Assembly (NCBI GenBank): GCA_965242685.1
Contig: OZ251487.1
Location: 434,001 to 498,000 of the forward strand
Direction: 5' to 3'
DNA from: G965215055 sp965242685
GTDB taxonomy: Bacteria; Pseudomonadota; Gammaproteobacteria; UBA4575
Length of the DNA stretch: 64,000 nt
Part shown: piece by piece, positions 1 to 9,300 of the stretch
Layout of the letters: the number at the start of each line of letters is the position of its first letter
Position numbering within the stretch: the first letter of the stretch is position 1
The notes under the pieces: model-generated
The model's database searches: none
Told to the model about the DNA's origin: nothing
Seen by the model: the letters and a program-made list of their open reading frames with translations, nothing else
Position numbers and translations under genes: made by a program

Positions 1-77
1 ACGGCGGGAATGGCCGTGTAGGGTGAGCGTCTTCGGTCTTTTTGTGGCGACCGGCGTTGCTATGGGTGTGAAAGTTG

Positions 78-461
78 TCACGTTGACGACGATGATTCGG
101 TTTTCTTTGCGCGGGCGTCCAGGCCGACCTGCCACTGTACCCGATACACGTTTTTATTGAGAATGGGGCCTTTGGGGCCGCTATGACTAATGGTGTCTGA
201 CTGGGGCCCCATTACCTGCTGATAATAACGCACCGCCGTCTTGGAAAAATCATCGCAGTGAAAAGGCAGGTCATGGCGCACCTCAAAGGTTGGCACGCCG
301 TCTTCTTCTTCGATTGGCAAAATATCCGCCAACAGATGGGAATAAAAACTCCCTGCAAAGTCAACGTCGAACAGCACCTTGCAGCATTGCGTCTCTTTAC
401 CTTTACCGGGCTGCACGTAGTCCGGGAACAATCCGTGGAAAAAAAAGTTTGCCTTAGCCAT
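78..461 (-). CDS. Hypothetical protein, 127 aa
   Basis: I do not recognise this family. The frame stays open further upstream, but the ATG at 461 gives a compact start (MAKANFFFHGLF) facing the divergent gene at 492, and the upstream extension overlaps that gene antisense, so I prefer 461. The protein looks soluble and has no signal peptide or membrane segment. It has a paired Cys (TQCCKVLFDVDF) and an acidic stretch (LPIEEEDG). The C-terminus is rich in Lys, Ser and Thr. Nothing in the neighbourhood fixes a role. Confidence 0.5.
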   Translation of the reverse strand: MAKANFFFHGLFPDYVQPGKGKETQCCKVLFDVDFAGSFYSHLLADILPIEEEDGVPTFEVRHDLPFHCDDFSKTAVRYYQQVMGPQSDTISHSGPKGPILNKNVYRVQWQVGLDARAKKTESSSST

Positions 462-491
462 GCTTAAACCAGAATCGGTTATAATGTACCC

Positions 492-716
492 GTGAAGTAT
501 AAACTGGAAACGGAGGTATCGGTATTCGTCATCCAACGGGAGCCGCTGGGCATGTGGGACCTGTGGGTGGACGGGATGCCGACACGTACCTTCCACACAC
601 CGGAAGACGCCGCAAAAGCGGTGCATGAACAGGATTCCGGCTACGCCATATGGGACCAACTAGAGCGGCATTCCGCCCCCGCCGACCTGCGCGGCTGGCG
701 GCAGATTGAAGACTGA
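492..716 (+). CDS. Small hypothetical protein, 74 aa
   Basis: Short acidic soluble protein starting at a GTG. A perfect TATAAT lies at 480-485, six bases before the start, so the transcript may have almost no leader, although I see no good -35 element. The sequence is rich in Trp (GMWDLWVDG, GYAIWDQLERH, LRGWRQIED). The gene ends four bases before the TonB-dependent receptor start at 721 and may be co-transcribed with it. Function unknown. Confidence 0.5.
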   Translation: MKYKLETEVSVFVIQREPLGMWDLWVDGMPTRTFHTPEDAAKAVHEQDSGYAIWDQLERHSAPADLRGWRQIED

Positions 717-720
717 CATC

Positions 721-3225
721 ATGCGGTGGCATTGCTCCCGTGCAATGCTTTTGCTGATTGCTTTGACAGCATCGGTGGCACCGTTGCCGGGCAAAGTCTC
801 CGGCCAGTCCCACGATACCCCTGCGGAACTCGACACGGCGAGGGCCACGGCCGTAATTGATCGGCTGGACATTGAGCTGTCCGGTATGAAGAACGTCCAC
901 GATCTGCTGTTGGGGCGCTTGGACTACAACGGCTTCGGTATCCATCGGCCGTTCGTTCTCGGCACCAACTATGCGGCGGTGCTCGTCAACGGGCGGCGCA
1001 TCTCCGATTCAACCTTTGACCTTGAAACGCTGCCGTTGTCGGCGGTCGAACGTATCGAAATTTTCGCTGACGGCGCCGTCGGCCGGCACGGCGGTCACGC
1101 TATCGGAGGTGCGGTCAACATCATTCTCAAGCGTGACCGAAAAGGTTTTGAAATTCAGGCAAGCGCAGGCCGTCCGGATCGGGCGGGTAGCGATATCGAG
1201 CACGGCGGCGTCTCGTGGGGAGGTGCGCTTGGCGAAGGTTACATGACGATCGGCGTAGACTTTTTTCACAAACAGGAAGTCCGTGATGCAAAACGAAAGT
1301 ACAGCCGCTCCTCATGGATGCCGGGAGGGTCGTTTGCCGGTGCTTCCGGCGTTTCGGTAGGCGGTAACACCGTTTTCATTTCCGATAACGGCGACTCGAT
1401 TGCGCGCGCACTTGGCGACTGTCGGGGAAGTGCCTATACCGGTGTGCTTCAGAACCCTCTTGGTATTTCCGGTACGGGTTGCGGGTTTGCCTGGGGCGAA
1501 ATCTCCTGGAGTCAGGAACGGCTTGAGCGGGAGAACCTGTTTATCGACTTGGATCATCCACTCGGCAGGGATGCAACCCTCTATGCCGAGGCCCGCATCA
1601 CGCAGGCCGATGCCGCAATCCGTTGGGCCCCTTCGGTAGGTACTTTTTCCTTCACGCCCACCTCGGAACTCAGACAGAAACTGCTGCAAGACCCCGAAAT
1701 TGACACATTGCCCGACATGCTTCGCGTCTCGCATCGGTTTGTTGGCCATGGTAATCGCACCTGGCGTACCGATCTGGAAGAATACGACATTACGGCCGGC
1801 GTGCGGGGCAAACTCATCGGTAACCTCAACTATGACGGCTATCTCAGATACTATCGTCACGATGCCGTGGTAGACGGCGACACCTTTGTCAGCGAACGTC
1901 TGGTTAGAGAAGCCATTGATGAAGGTCGCTATGACCTTGAAAATCCATCCTCGACGGCGGCGCAGCATCGGATGGCCGTACACGATACCCGTCTCACGCT
2001 GACTCGCGACGTAGTGACCGACCACAAAGCGGCGCGGCTGGCCCTGGATGGCACGGCGTTTTCACTCGGAGATAATGACACGAGATGGATGGCGGGCGTA
2101 GAAATTACCGAAGAAGATTGGCGTAACGTCAACGACTATCGGGACGTTCGCGGCCGCCACCACGATGCGAGTGATGTACTTGGTTCCGGTGGGGGTGCGA
2201 CCTCCGGCGAGCGCCGGCGGCGTTCGGCGTTTGCGGAAATATCTCTCCCATTGTTGAATGGTGATTGGAATATCGCTCTCTCCGCACGGCATGACGATTA
2301 CGACGATGTCGGCGCGGCGTTCTCCCACAAAGCCGCAAGCCACTACCGGTTAAACGAGGCCCTGACGTTTCGCGGCGCCTGGAGCGAAGGCGCCAGGGCG
2401 CCTGACCTGGCCTTGCTGCATACATCCCCAACGATCAGCTATCCATCCGTGTGCGATACCCGATTATTTGCCGGTCATCTAAACGATTGCGACACGTATC
2501 AAGTCGAGGGTGCCAGCGGCGGCAACCCGCACCTAAGGCCGGCTAAGTCCGAGAGTGCCAACCTTGGCATCGTGACCGATTTGGGGCCCCTATTCGTGAG
2601 TGTGGACTGGTTCGAGATCAAACTTTCCGAAGTGCCGGCCAGATTGTCCGCGCAATCCATCGTTGATCTTGAAGCGGCGGGGAGACTGCCGTCCGGGGCG
2701 GCGGTCATACGCGCGGGAAACCTCATCACGCGGATTGACAATCCCTGGGTCAATAATGCGAGAACCGATGTATCCGGGCTTGACGTGCACGCCCGAGTAG
2801 ACTGGCGGATTGACGGGTTGCTGGACATGGTTTTTGACCTGCGCTGGTCTCGTGTCAACCGCTATGAGCATCGCGTGCTTGGAGAGATACAGCCGGGGGA
2901 TCTCCCGCGCGACCGCTTTCATGCCTCGCTGCGTGCGGGGCGGGGTGGTTTTACCGCAAACTGGAGCATCCATTCGGTCTCGGGCTATCGCAACCGGCTC
3001 GGTACCGCGCGCTACCGGCCGTGGCTGGGGCACGACGTCACGTTGCACTGGCGCAATGCGTTTGGTTTTGACGGAATGGAGATTGCTGGTGGCGTGCTCA
3101 ATATCGATGATCGAGAACCGTCCACCGATCCGGCAAATCCCGGCAAACTGGGTGCGGCGGCTACGCTTGATTCAATCCGCGGTCGCACGCTATTCCTGAC
3201 CGCCAAAATCCCGTTTGGTTCCTAA
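721..3225 (+). CDS. TonB-dependent outer-membrane receptor
   Basis: An outer-membrane receptor of 834 aa, which is usual for the family. The ATG at 721 gives a clean signal peptide (MRWHCSRAMLLLIALTASVAPLPG); a TTG five codons earlier is also in frame. A plug domain follows at roughly residues 45-135, with the typical stretches VLVNGRRISDSTFDLETLPLSAVERIEIFADGAVGRHGGHAIGGAVNIIL. The rest is a beta-barrel with many alternating aromatic strands and the conserved barrel region RLNEALTFRGAWSEGARAPDL. It ends TLFLTAKIPFGS instead of the usual terminal aromatic residue. Such receptors import iron complexes, cobalamin or other large substrates using energy from TonB-ExbB-ExbD; a matching complex is encoded at 42.3-44.7 kb. 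The ligand cannot be read from the sequence. Confidence 0.88.
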   Translation: MRWHCSRAMLLLIALTASVAPLPGKVSGQSHDTPAELDTARATAVIDRLDIELSGMKNVHDLLLGRLDYNGFGIHRPFVLGTNYAAVLVNGRRISDSTFDLETLPLSAVERIEIFADGAVGRHGGHAIGGAVNIILKRDRKGFEIQASAGRPDRAGSDIEHGGVSWGGALGEGYMTIGVDFFHKQEVRDAKRKYSRSSWMPGGSFAGASGVSVGGNTVFISDNGDSIARALGDCRGSAYTGVLQNPLGISGTGCGFAWGEISWSQERLERENLFIDLDHPLGRDATLYAEARITQADAAIRWAPSVGTFSFTPTSELRQKLLQDPEIDTLPDMLRVSHRFVGHGNRTWRTDLEEYDITAGVRGKLIGNLNYDGYLRYYRHDAVVDGDTFVSERLVREAIDEGRYDLENPSSTAAQHRMAVHDTRLTLTRDVVTDHKAARLALDGTAFSLGDNDTRWMAGVEITEEDWRNVNDYRDVRGRHHDASDVLGSGGGATSGERRRRSAFAEISLPLLNGDWNIALSARHDDYDDVGAAFSHKAASHYRLNEALTFRGAWSEGARAPDLALLHTSPTISYPSVCDTRLFAGHLNDCDTYQVEGASGGNPHLRPAKSESANLGIVTDLGPLFVSVDWFEIKLSEVPARLSAQSIVDLEAAGRLPSGAAVIRAGNLITRIDNPWVNNARTDVSGLDVHARVDWRIDGLLDMVFDLRWSRVNRYEHRVLGEIQPGDLPRDRFHASLRAGRGGFTANWSIHSVSGYRNRLGTARYRPWLGHDVTLHWRNAFGFDGMEIAGGVLNIDDREPSTDPANPGKLGAAATLDSIRGRTLFLTAKIPFGS

Positions 3226-3343
3226 AATCGGCAATTCTGTCGCCGGGAGTGTAAATCCACGATTCCGTACGAAGCCAAGAATTTAGGTGGCGGCACGGCC
3301 AGGCCACCCGCGGCGGGTTTACGTCACCGGTTTTCCGACAACC

Positions 3344-4717
3344 TCAATCAAAAAGGCCGAAGTAGTGGGATATGTTGATTTCGAATCGTTTGTTCCAGCG
3401 GTCATTGCCGTTCGCGCCGAAGTCCCCGACACCGTCATAGATGTTGCCGTAACTGTCGTTTTTATCGCCGACGAAGTAGTTGCCGTCGGAGACGCCTAAT
3501 TCAGCGTAAATGTACAATTCTCTCCAGTGGAACAGCGCACCGGCCACCCACATGCTACTGTCGTTGAAATCATCTTCCTCTTTGAGGATGGAACTCCATT
3601 CAAGGTACGGCGTAATGCTGTGAATCCCGTATTTGCCGCCCGTGTTTATGCCGTTGTATCGCAGCGACAGAGCGGGTATCCACGCCTCGGTCGCCACCAG
3701 CCATGGAAAGTTGAACGCGCCCATGGGGATCAGGTCGCCGGTGCCCCACGGCGTATCGTCGGTGATGTCGTATTTGTAATAGGTAAGCTGTGAAACCAAC
3801 TCCCAATCGTTGAACTTGTTGATGGCGTGCGCGGATAGGGCATAGTGGTCGGCGCCACTGTCGTCCACGTTTTTGCCGTTCAGCTGTCCGTATTGCAGCG
3901 AAGTGCCGTACTGATCGCCGCTTTCTGCCTTATAGATCAGGCGCAGGTTGAGCTGATGCTCTTCCTCGAAGCCGTGTTCTTCGGCGCCATCAAAGGTTAC
4001 GTTACCGTCCGCATCGACTGCTTCCCTCCACGTCACCACGTCATAGCTGTAGCGCGAGCTGTTGGCGCTGGTACCGTCCCATTCCCCTTCGTCTTCAAGG
4101 TAATAGGCGAGATCGATAGTCAGGTTGTCAAAAGTCTTTGTCCATCTGACGCCGAGGTCCATGTCATCCGCAAGCCCGACGTAGTAGTGCTGATCAAAAA
4201 GCCAACTGGCGGAAGCCCCGTAAGCGGTCGGGCCGAAAGGCACGCGCACGATACCCACCTTGGTGGTGCCATATTCCTCTGAATCGTATCCCAGCCATGC
4301 CGTGTGCATCATGCTGTAGGTATCGTACCAACGGTATTCAACCCTGCCGATGTAGCCGTTGTGGTCAAGGTCGGCGTTCAGACGAAAGATATCCAGGTCG
4401 ACGTCTCCCACGTCTTCACCGCGGCGTTCGTTGGTGTCGTAGTCGCCATAGGTGTAACCTACCCTCAGCGCACCGCCGAGCCTGATCGGCAGCGGGGCTT
4501 TCTCGGGTTCTGTCGCTTTCTCTTCCACCGCCGCCTGCTGCATGGCAGCTTGCGCTTCCATCTCTTCAAGCTTTTTCCGGCTCTCCTCCAGCGCACGCTC
4601 CAGTTCCATAATCCGTTGCTTGAGCATCTCGTTATCGTCGGCCGCCCCTACGGACAAGGGCAGGGTAAACACTAGAGAAACGGCGATGATACTCAGCTTA
4701 CGTATTAGGTATTTCAT
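3344..4717 (-). CDS. Outer-membrane porin with N-terminal coiled coil
   Basis: 457 aa. The signal peptide is MKYLIRKLSIIAVSLVFTLPLSVGAA. A short coiled coil follows at about residues 28-62 (repeated Glu/Lys/Leu, LERALEESRKKLEEMEAQ). A barrel rich in Tyr, Trp, Asp and Gly comes next, with phrases such as LGGALRVGYTYGDYDT and YIGRVEYRWYDTYSMMHTAWLGYD, ending in the aromatic strand FEINISHYFGLFD. This architecture is typical of carbohydrate or phosphate-selective porins. Substrate unknown. It converges with the TonB receptor gene and is divergent from the bactofilin gene; the 222-base region between porin and bactofilin is AT-rich and should hold both promoters. Confidence 0.82.
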   Translation of the reverse strand: MKYLIRKLSIIAVSLVFTLPLSVGAADDNEMLKQRIMELERALEESRKKLEEMEAQAAMQQAAVEEKATEPEKAPLPIRLGGALRVGYTYGDYDTNERRGEDVGDVDLDIFRLNADLDHNGYIGRVEYRWYDTYSMMHTAWLGYDSEEYGTTKVGIVRVPFGPTAYGASASWLFDQHYYVGLADDMDLGVRWTKTFDNLTIDLAYYLEDEGEWDGTSANSSRYSYDVVTWREAVDADGNVTFDGAEEHGFEEEHQLNLRLIYKAESGDQYGTSLQYGQLNGKNVDDSGADHYALSAHAINKFNDWELVSQLTYYKYDITDDTPWGTGDLIPMGAFNFPWLVATEAWIPALSLRYNGINTGGKYGIHSITPYLEWSSILKEEDDFNDSSMWVAGALFHWRELYIYAELGVSDGNYFVGDKNDSYGNIYDGVGDFGANGNDRWNKRFEINISHYFGLFD

Positions 4718-4939
4718 AACTAGGCACTCTTGAAGATAGGGGTTAAGTGATTTTTATAACGATAAGTAGGGCGGTGATTGTTAATTAATACCATAGTATA
4801 CCTTTAATTTAGAATAAAGATAGCAAAAATCTGCCGCCGCTTAAATTTTTTTGCGGGGAAGCATCCATTGTTTTGCTATACTTCCCATTCAAAAGAAAAT
4901 AAAAATTAGAAAACAAAAAAATTGGGGAACGCGATCAGC

Positions 4940-5401
4940 ATGAAACGACGAGCGCGGGGTAAGGGAACGATCATTGCGGAAGGGTTTTCCGTTACGGGTG
5001 ACGTGAAGGGAGACGGCCCCGTTCTGGTAGCCGGCAATGTCAAAGGAAACGCCGATATACAAGGTTTGATTGAACTGAGCCAGACCGCAACTTGGGAGGG
5101 CGACGTTCATGCCGATGACGTCATCGTCGGCGGCAGTCTGAAGGGGCACGTCTTTGCCAGAGATGAACTCGCCGTAACGGCAAGTGCCCGTATCTCCGGA
5201 AACGTGAGCAGCCGCAGTATCTCTATCGAACAGGGCGCCACCCTCAACGGTGCCATGCACGTCACCCGCGACGGCACTGTGGACGAGCAGGCGGCACGCC
5301 GAAACGACGATGCGTCCGCCGATACCGCTGAAACGTCCGAAGAGACTTCAGACCTTGGGGACGACGTGACCGACGGCCAGTATTCTCAGAGCGGCCTGTA
5401 A
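4940..5401 (+). CDS. Bactofilin (polymer-forming cytoskeletal protein)
   Basis: 153 aa. The ATG at 4940 is chosen because GGGGAA lies about nine bases upstream; a TTG at 4922 is also in frame. The core, residues about 10-110, is a run of short beta strands with Gly and Val/Ile periodicity (GFSVTGDVKGDGPVLVAGNVKGNADIQG, SGNVSSRSISIEQGATLNGAM), the right-handed beta-helix pattern of bactofilins (DUF583). The tail is acidic and rich in Glu, Asp and Thr. Bactofilins polymerise without nucleotide and help place cell-wall enzymes or appendages. The 3' end overlaps the convergent RDD gene by 16 bases. Confidence 0.87.
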   Translation: MKRRARGKGTIIAEGFSVTGDVKGDGPVLVAGNVKGNADIQGLIELSQTATWEGDVHADDVIVGGSLKGHVFARDELAVTASARISGNVSSRSISIEQGATLNGAMHVTRDGTVDEQAARRNDDASADTAETSEETSDLGDDVTDGQYSQSGL

Positions 5402-5865
5402 TCCCCCTTGCCGGTCTCGAATTCCACGTTGGAGGTTGTCTTTTTGATGACTACCGTACCGGCCAGCTTGTCATGCCAGCCTTGTTTTCTGTTGTCGAAT
5501 GCCACCCAGAGGAAGCCAAGTCCAAGCACCAGACCTGAAAGAAAATAGGCAAAATACCTGCCGATACATTGTCCCGTAGACGGCTTTTCGCCGGTACGTG
5601 CATCGACGATTCTTGCCGCAATGGCCATCTTCCCGGGCGTGGCCTGTTTGTATACCCAAAACAGGATGACGGCAACGGCCGGCAAGACCCAGGAAACAAA
5701 GAAATCCGCAATCCCCGCAAACACAAACGAACTTGCGGTGTAATAGCCAACGCCGTAAATCGAAATCAGAACGGGCGCAGTGACGACTAGGATCAAAAGA
5801 CCGTCAATGATGGCGGCTGCAACCCTCACCCAGAAGCCGGCGTATTCAAGTCCATCGTTGCCCAT
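5386..5865 (-). CDS. RDD family membrane protein
   Basis: 159 aa integral membrane protein. The RDD signature is visible as YAGFWVRVAAAIIDGLL near the N-terminus (Arg and Asp at the start of the first membrane helix). Later come KQATPGKMAIAARIVDA and the C-terminal DNRKQGWHDKLAGTVVIKK, all typical of the family. Three to four hydrophobic helices lie at about residues 12-32, 45-72 and 108-125. RDD proteins are poorly understood; some act in ion or osmolyte homeostasis. The gene converges on the bactofilin gene with a small 3' overlap. Upstream of its start lies a 312-base gap leading to the CRISPR locus. Confidence 0.85.
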   Translation of the reverse strand: MGNDGLEYAGFWVRVAAAIIDGLLILVVTAPVLISIYGVGYYTASSFVFAGIADFFVSWVLPAVAVILFWVYKQATPGKMAIAARIVDARTGEKPSTGQCIGRYFAYFLSGLVLGLGFLWVAFDNRKQGWHDKLAGTVVIKKTTSNVEFETGKGDYRPL

Positions 5866-6177
5866 TGCCCATACCGCTTTCTATCGTCTGTAAATACAAA
5901 CACAAAATTATAGCATAGCCCGCACCGCAGTATTTTTTTGTTCTTGCGGATAAGTCGAAAAAATTGAAGTCGGTAAGCAAAATTGACACCGAAAAATTTT
6001 GACGTTTTCGCGTCACGCTTTGCCTGTTTTCTTGATACGCCCGCCTACCTCCCCATCAAACGGCTACACGTAACCTCATCCGTTGCCCGTGCAACATCCT
6101 TTTAAGGTTTGTGCCGGTCCCAAACTCGCGTAACCACTGCCGTGCCAGATCCGGGCAGTAGATCACCCCTCTCATAA
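5866..6177. other. Intergenic gap between RDD gene and CRISPR array
   Basis: No convincing coding region is seen on either strand. The first 130 bases are AT-rich and probably hold the RDD promoter. The right end carries the inverted fragment of the CRISPR repeat at 6160-6169. No adaptation genes (cas1, cas2), transposase or integrase can be found here. Confidence 0.5.
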
Positions 6178-6205
6178 GGAATAGCCCCTTCATTGGGGGT
6201 GATCT
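6160..6205 (-). repeat. Inverted fragment of the CRISPR repeat
   Basis: AGATCACCCC at 6160-6169 is a perfect ten-base inverse complement of GGGGTGATCT at 6196-6205 inside the terminal CRISPR repeat. In the array transcript (minus strand) the terminal repeat would meet this complementary segment 26 nucleotides later. It could compete with the repeat's own CCCC/GGGG hairpin or act as a 3' end structure. No T-run follows, so it is not a standard intrinsic terminator. Confidence 0.6.
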
Positions 6206-6277
6206 CCAAACACATCAAATATCGCATTGCGCACAACGTCGGGTGTAGTCCCCCTTCATTGGGGGTGATCTCCAAAC
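6178..6277 (-). CRISPR. Minimal type VI-A CRISPR array: two repeats, one spacer
   Basis: Read on the minus strand, a 36-base repeat (complement of 6242-6277) is followed by a 30-base spacer (complement of 6212-6241) and a second 34-base repeat (complement of 6178-6211). The two repeats share 27 identical bases. The second has lost two bases and changed at its 3' end, which is normal for a terminal repeat and sets the orientation. The core GATCACCCCCAATGAAGGGG forms a CCCCC/GGGGG-type hairpin and ends GACTACACC, matching remembered Cas13a repeats (Leptotrichia type ACCCC-loop-GGGGACTAAAAC; Rhodobacter type ATCACC-loop-GGACTGAACC). The first repeat begins 35 bases after the cas13a stop on the same strand, so the array may be read through from cas13a or from a very short leader. 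Confidence 0.88.
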
Positions 6278-6312
6278 CATTGTAAAGCAAATATCCATTT
6301 TTACACAACAAT

Positions 6313-9300
6313 CTATCTTTTCCTTTGTGAAGGATTGTGCTTGTGTATATGACTCTTCCTCCGGTTTTGGTATTTTCTTTTTTGTGTTCCCTCAGCTTTT
6401 CCTCTGTTCTGATTTTTTCTGCCTGGAGTTTTATCGGGCAATTGAGCCTCGCCACCGAACAGATCGGCTACCATCTCGATGTACTTTTCACCGTGCAGGT
6501 CTTCTTTGACTTTATTGCCCAAGTGAGTGGCTTGCCTGGTCTTAACTGTTGCTCCTGTAAGTCGGTGTCCTTTCATCTCCCATTCCAGGACAAGTCCTTC
6601 GCGTGCCAGCATTTCCTTGATTGACCGGGTCACCGCGTTTTTCAGTTTGCGGTCGTAGGCCATCAGCTTGCGGGTGTCGTTGACGGCCTCGGTCAGGTTC
6701 AGGTCGGGTTTGTTGCTTTGCAACATGTTGAAGTGCATCAGCTTGTTGCGAATGGAGCGGGGATAGTCTTCACATCTATCATCCAGAAAATGTTTACCAA
6801 ATACCTGTTTTAATTGTTCGAAAATCTTTTTTGCATCTCCTTTTTGCGATTTTCTAAGTGTATTGATCGCCTCAACAATTTGGCCATCCTTGAGATTCTT
6901 ACGTCCATTTGAATTGAACACGTCATCCGGCCTTTTCCCTGAAAGGCTTATCAGCGCGAGCATTACAAAATACAGGTCGCGTTCCCACAGGCCGGCATAG
7001 TCGGTCAGCCGTCCCAATACCCGCATTAGCAGGCGATGCAGACGCACGTGGTTGTTGAGACGGACGTGTGCCGCAAAATGCCGATGCTTTTCTATAGTTT
7101 TAAGTGTTTGGCGATAGTCTTTTTCTTTTTCTTTGGAAAATCTCTTTTTAACCCATTCATCATGCAATTTTTCCCGTTTTTTCTGTTGTTCGGCAATTTT
7201 ATTTTCCGATTCGTCCGATTCGTCCAGCTTAAGCTTATTCACGTTTTCGGCTGTAATCGGGTGTTTCCGGAAAATTGGCATCAATGGTTTGAGGTCGCCG
7301 AACCGCCAGAGCTCCCGCAGGCCGCGCCAGGGTACCAGCTGTTTTTTTGTATTTGTATCCGATTCGGGGCAGGCACGGCGAAAAAGCTCCTCGGACTTGA
7401 ACAGGTCTTTGAGTTCGCTGTCATAAATATTGATTGTCTCGTTCCCCTCAAACTTGGCGTCGTGCATATCGAGATAAAGACTGAATAGTTGTGCGAGGGG
7501 CTTGACCACCTCATCTTTCTCATCTTTGATAGATGATTTCCGTACAAGGATCGACCATTTGGAAAGCTGGTGCCGTAATTGGGCAATCGCATCGACGGGC
7601 ACCAGATGAATGAGGAAGTAAAGAACGGCCTGCCAGTCTATTGCTTTGGTTTCATCTGGTGGTACTTTCTTCAGTGCTTTATCCAGAGAGCCGCACTCGT
7701 TTTTAAGCTCGTCCGTTACCCAGTTTAATTGGTTCTCTTTCAGGTAAGCCTTGAAGGCCTGTGCCACCACGTCGCACCGCAGGTCATCGAGGTATTTGGC
7801 CTGCTGGCGGGCCTTGTCAGCGTCGCTATCGTAGCCACGCTGCACGCGCAGTTCGGACGCTGTGCGAGCGGCAAGTTGATCGATGAAATCGGCAATCCCT
7901 TGGCCTTCTTCCAGGTGGACCTGGTCGGTAGCCTTGGCGACGGCAAGTTCGTCCTTATTTAATTTCTTTGCATCCTCAGTAGCGCGCTTCACGGCACGTT
8001 TAATCCATTGATTCAGGGCTTGTTTCGTTTGTTTTTCCAGCCATGCGGGGAAAGCGCGTTCGTATATTGCCTTTGCAGTGACGTACCGACACAGTTTGTC
8101 GGGCTGATCTTCAAGTTTGTCCCGCTTACCGGGCGGCGGCAGATGCAGGAGGTAAGGTTTCTTGCTCCAAGCGTTTTCCGCACGGGCGAGGACGCGATTG
8201 AAGCGGGGCAACGGTGACAGCGATGTTTCTGCATTGACGATGGCCTTGATCAGCGCGTCGATCTTGCTTTGGTCGTAATACTTCTCAACCTGTGCCGCTT
8301 TAAGGTCTTTAATCAATTGTTCGTTGCGCTTGGTAAAATCGTGTTTCAGGAGTTTGTGTGTGGCGTCAATGGTGGCAGGGAAGTTGTTAAGGTTGTTGGT
8401 TAATGCCTCGATAAAGCGGTCACGTCCCTTGAAGTGAAACGCCGCGTGACGCAGTTCAGCCCACCCGTTCAGTGCCAGTTTCAGCACTTGATTTTTAAAG
8501 TCTTCATCACCCTTGAAGTAGTCATTCCGTTTGCCGAACAGGAGCGGCAGCTTCGGCAGCTTTTTTAGATAGGCCGATTCACAAAAATTCCCATCTGTTA
8601 CTCCATCATTTTTGATATTGAGCAATATGTCCTCTTTAATGCGATTGTTCGGGTCTGCCCAGTCCTTCAACGTCCGTGCACCGAGCGCAATCGTATAACG
8701 CCACACGCGCACGAAGGCCTCGTTGCGTTTGATTTCGGCTTGCCCTTCACTGGTTCGATAGTGGCTGTTTGTGATTGCCTCGGATTCGGGCCAGTGGTCG
8801 ATGGCATGGCCGTTTTTGCCGGCTTCGTAATGGATGATTCTTCCCAGACGCACCAGGCCGTTGAGATCACGATTGCGCACCTTGTTTTTGACCAGTTGGA
8901 ACAGTTTGTTCATGTCTTGCGGTAGAATGCGCGCCACGTTTTTCTTGTTATGTTTCTTAAGGATGCGGGTATAGGTATCCTTAATAGCGGCATGAAGCGC
9001 AAATAGTCTAGGATAGAGATCACGGGCTTCGGTAACGGCGAGCACTTCTCCGTCATCGCCTTTGAACAGCTCCCCATATTGCCCGTACAGAATCGGGGCA
9101 ACATCGCGTACCGAGAACTTGCCTTTCTTACCTTCAGCCGCTCGATAAATCTGGCCTGCTACGTCACCGGCCTCTTTATATGCTTTTTCATCCTGGTCTG
9201 ACCAGTCATATTCACCACCCGAAAATCCCGTCGGCAACGCCATTACGTTTTTGGTAATGCTTTCCGCCCTGGCCGCTATCAGCCCCTTACTCTTATTGGG

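Noticed and set aside
529..945. 138-codon minus-strand frame over the small ORF and TonB receptor start
   Set aside because: It overlaps the signal peptide of a clear TonB receptor on the other strand and has no family resemblance.
6178..6277. CRISPR array read on the plus strand
   Set aside because: The hairpin is nearly symmetric, but only the minus strand gives the Cas13a-type end (GGGGACTACACC before the spacer) and places the degenerate repeat last.
6102..6455. 117-codon minus-strand frame across the CRISPR array
   Set aside because: It reads through both repeats and the spacer (LEITPNEG appears twice because of the repeats) and overlaps the end of cas13a. It is an artefact.
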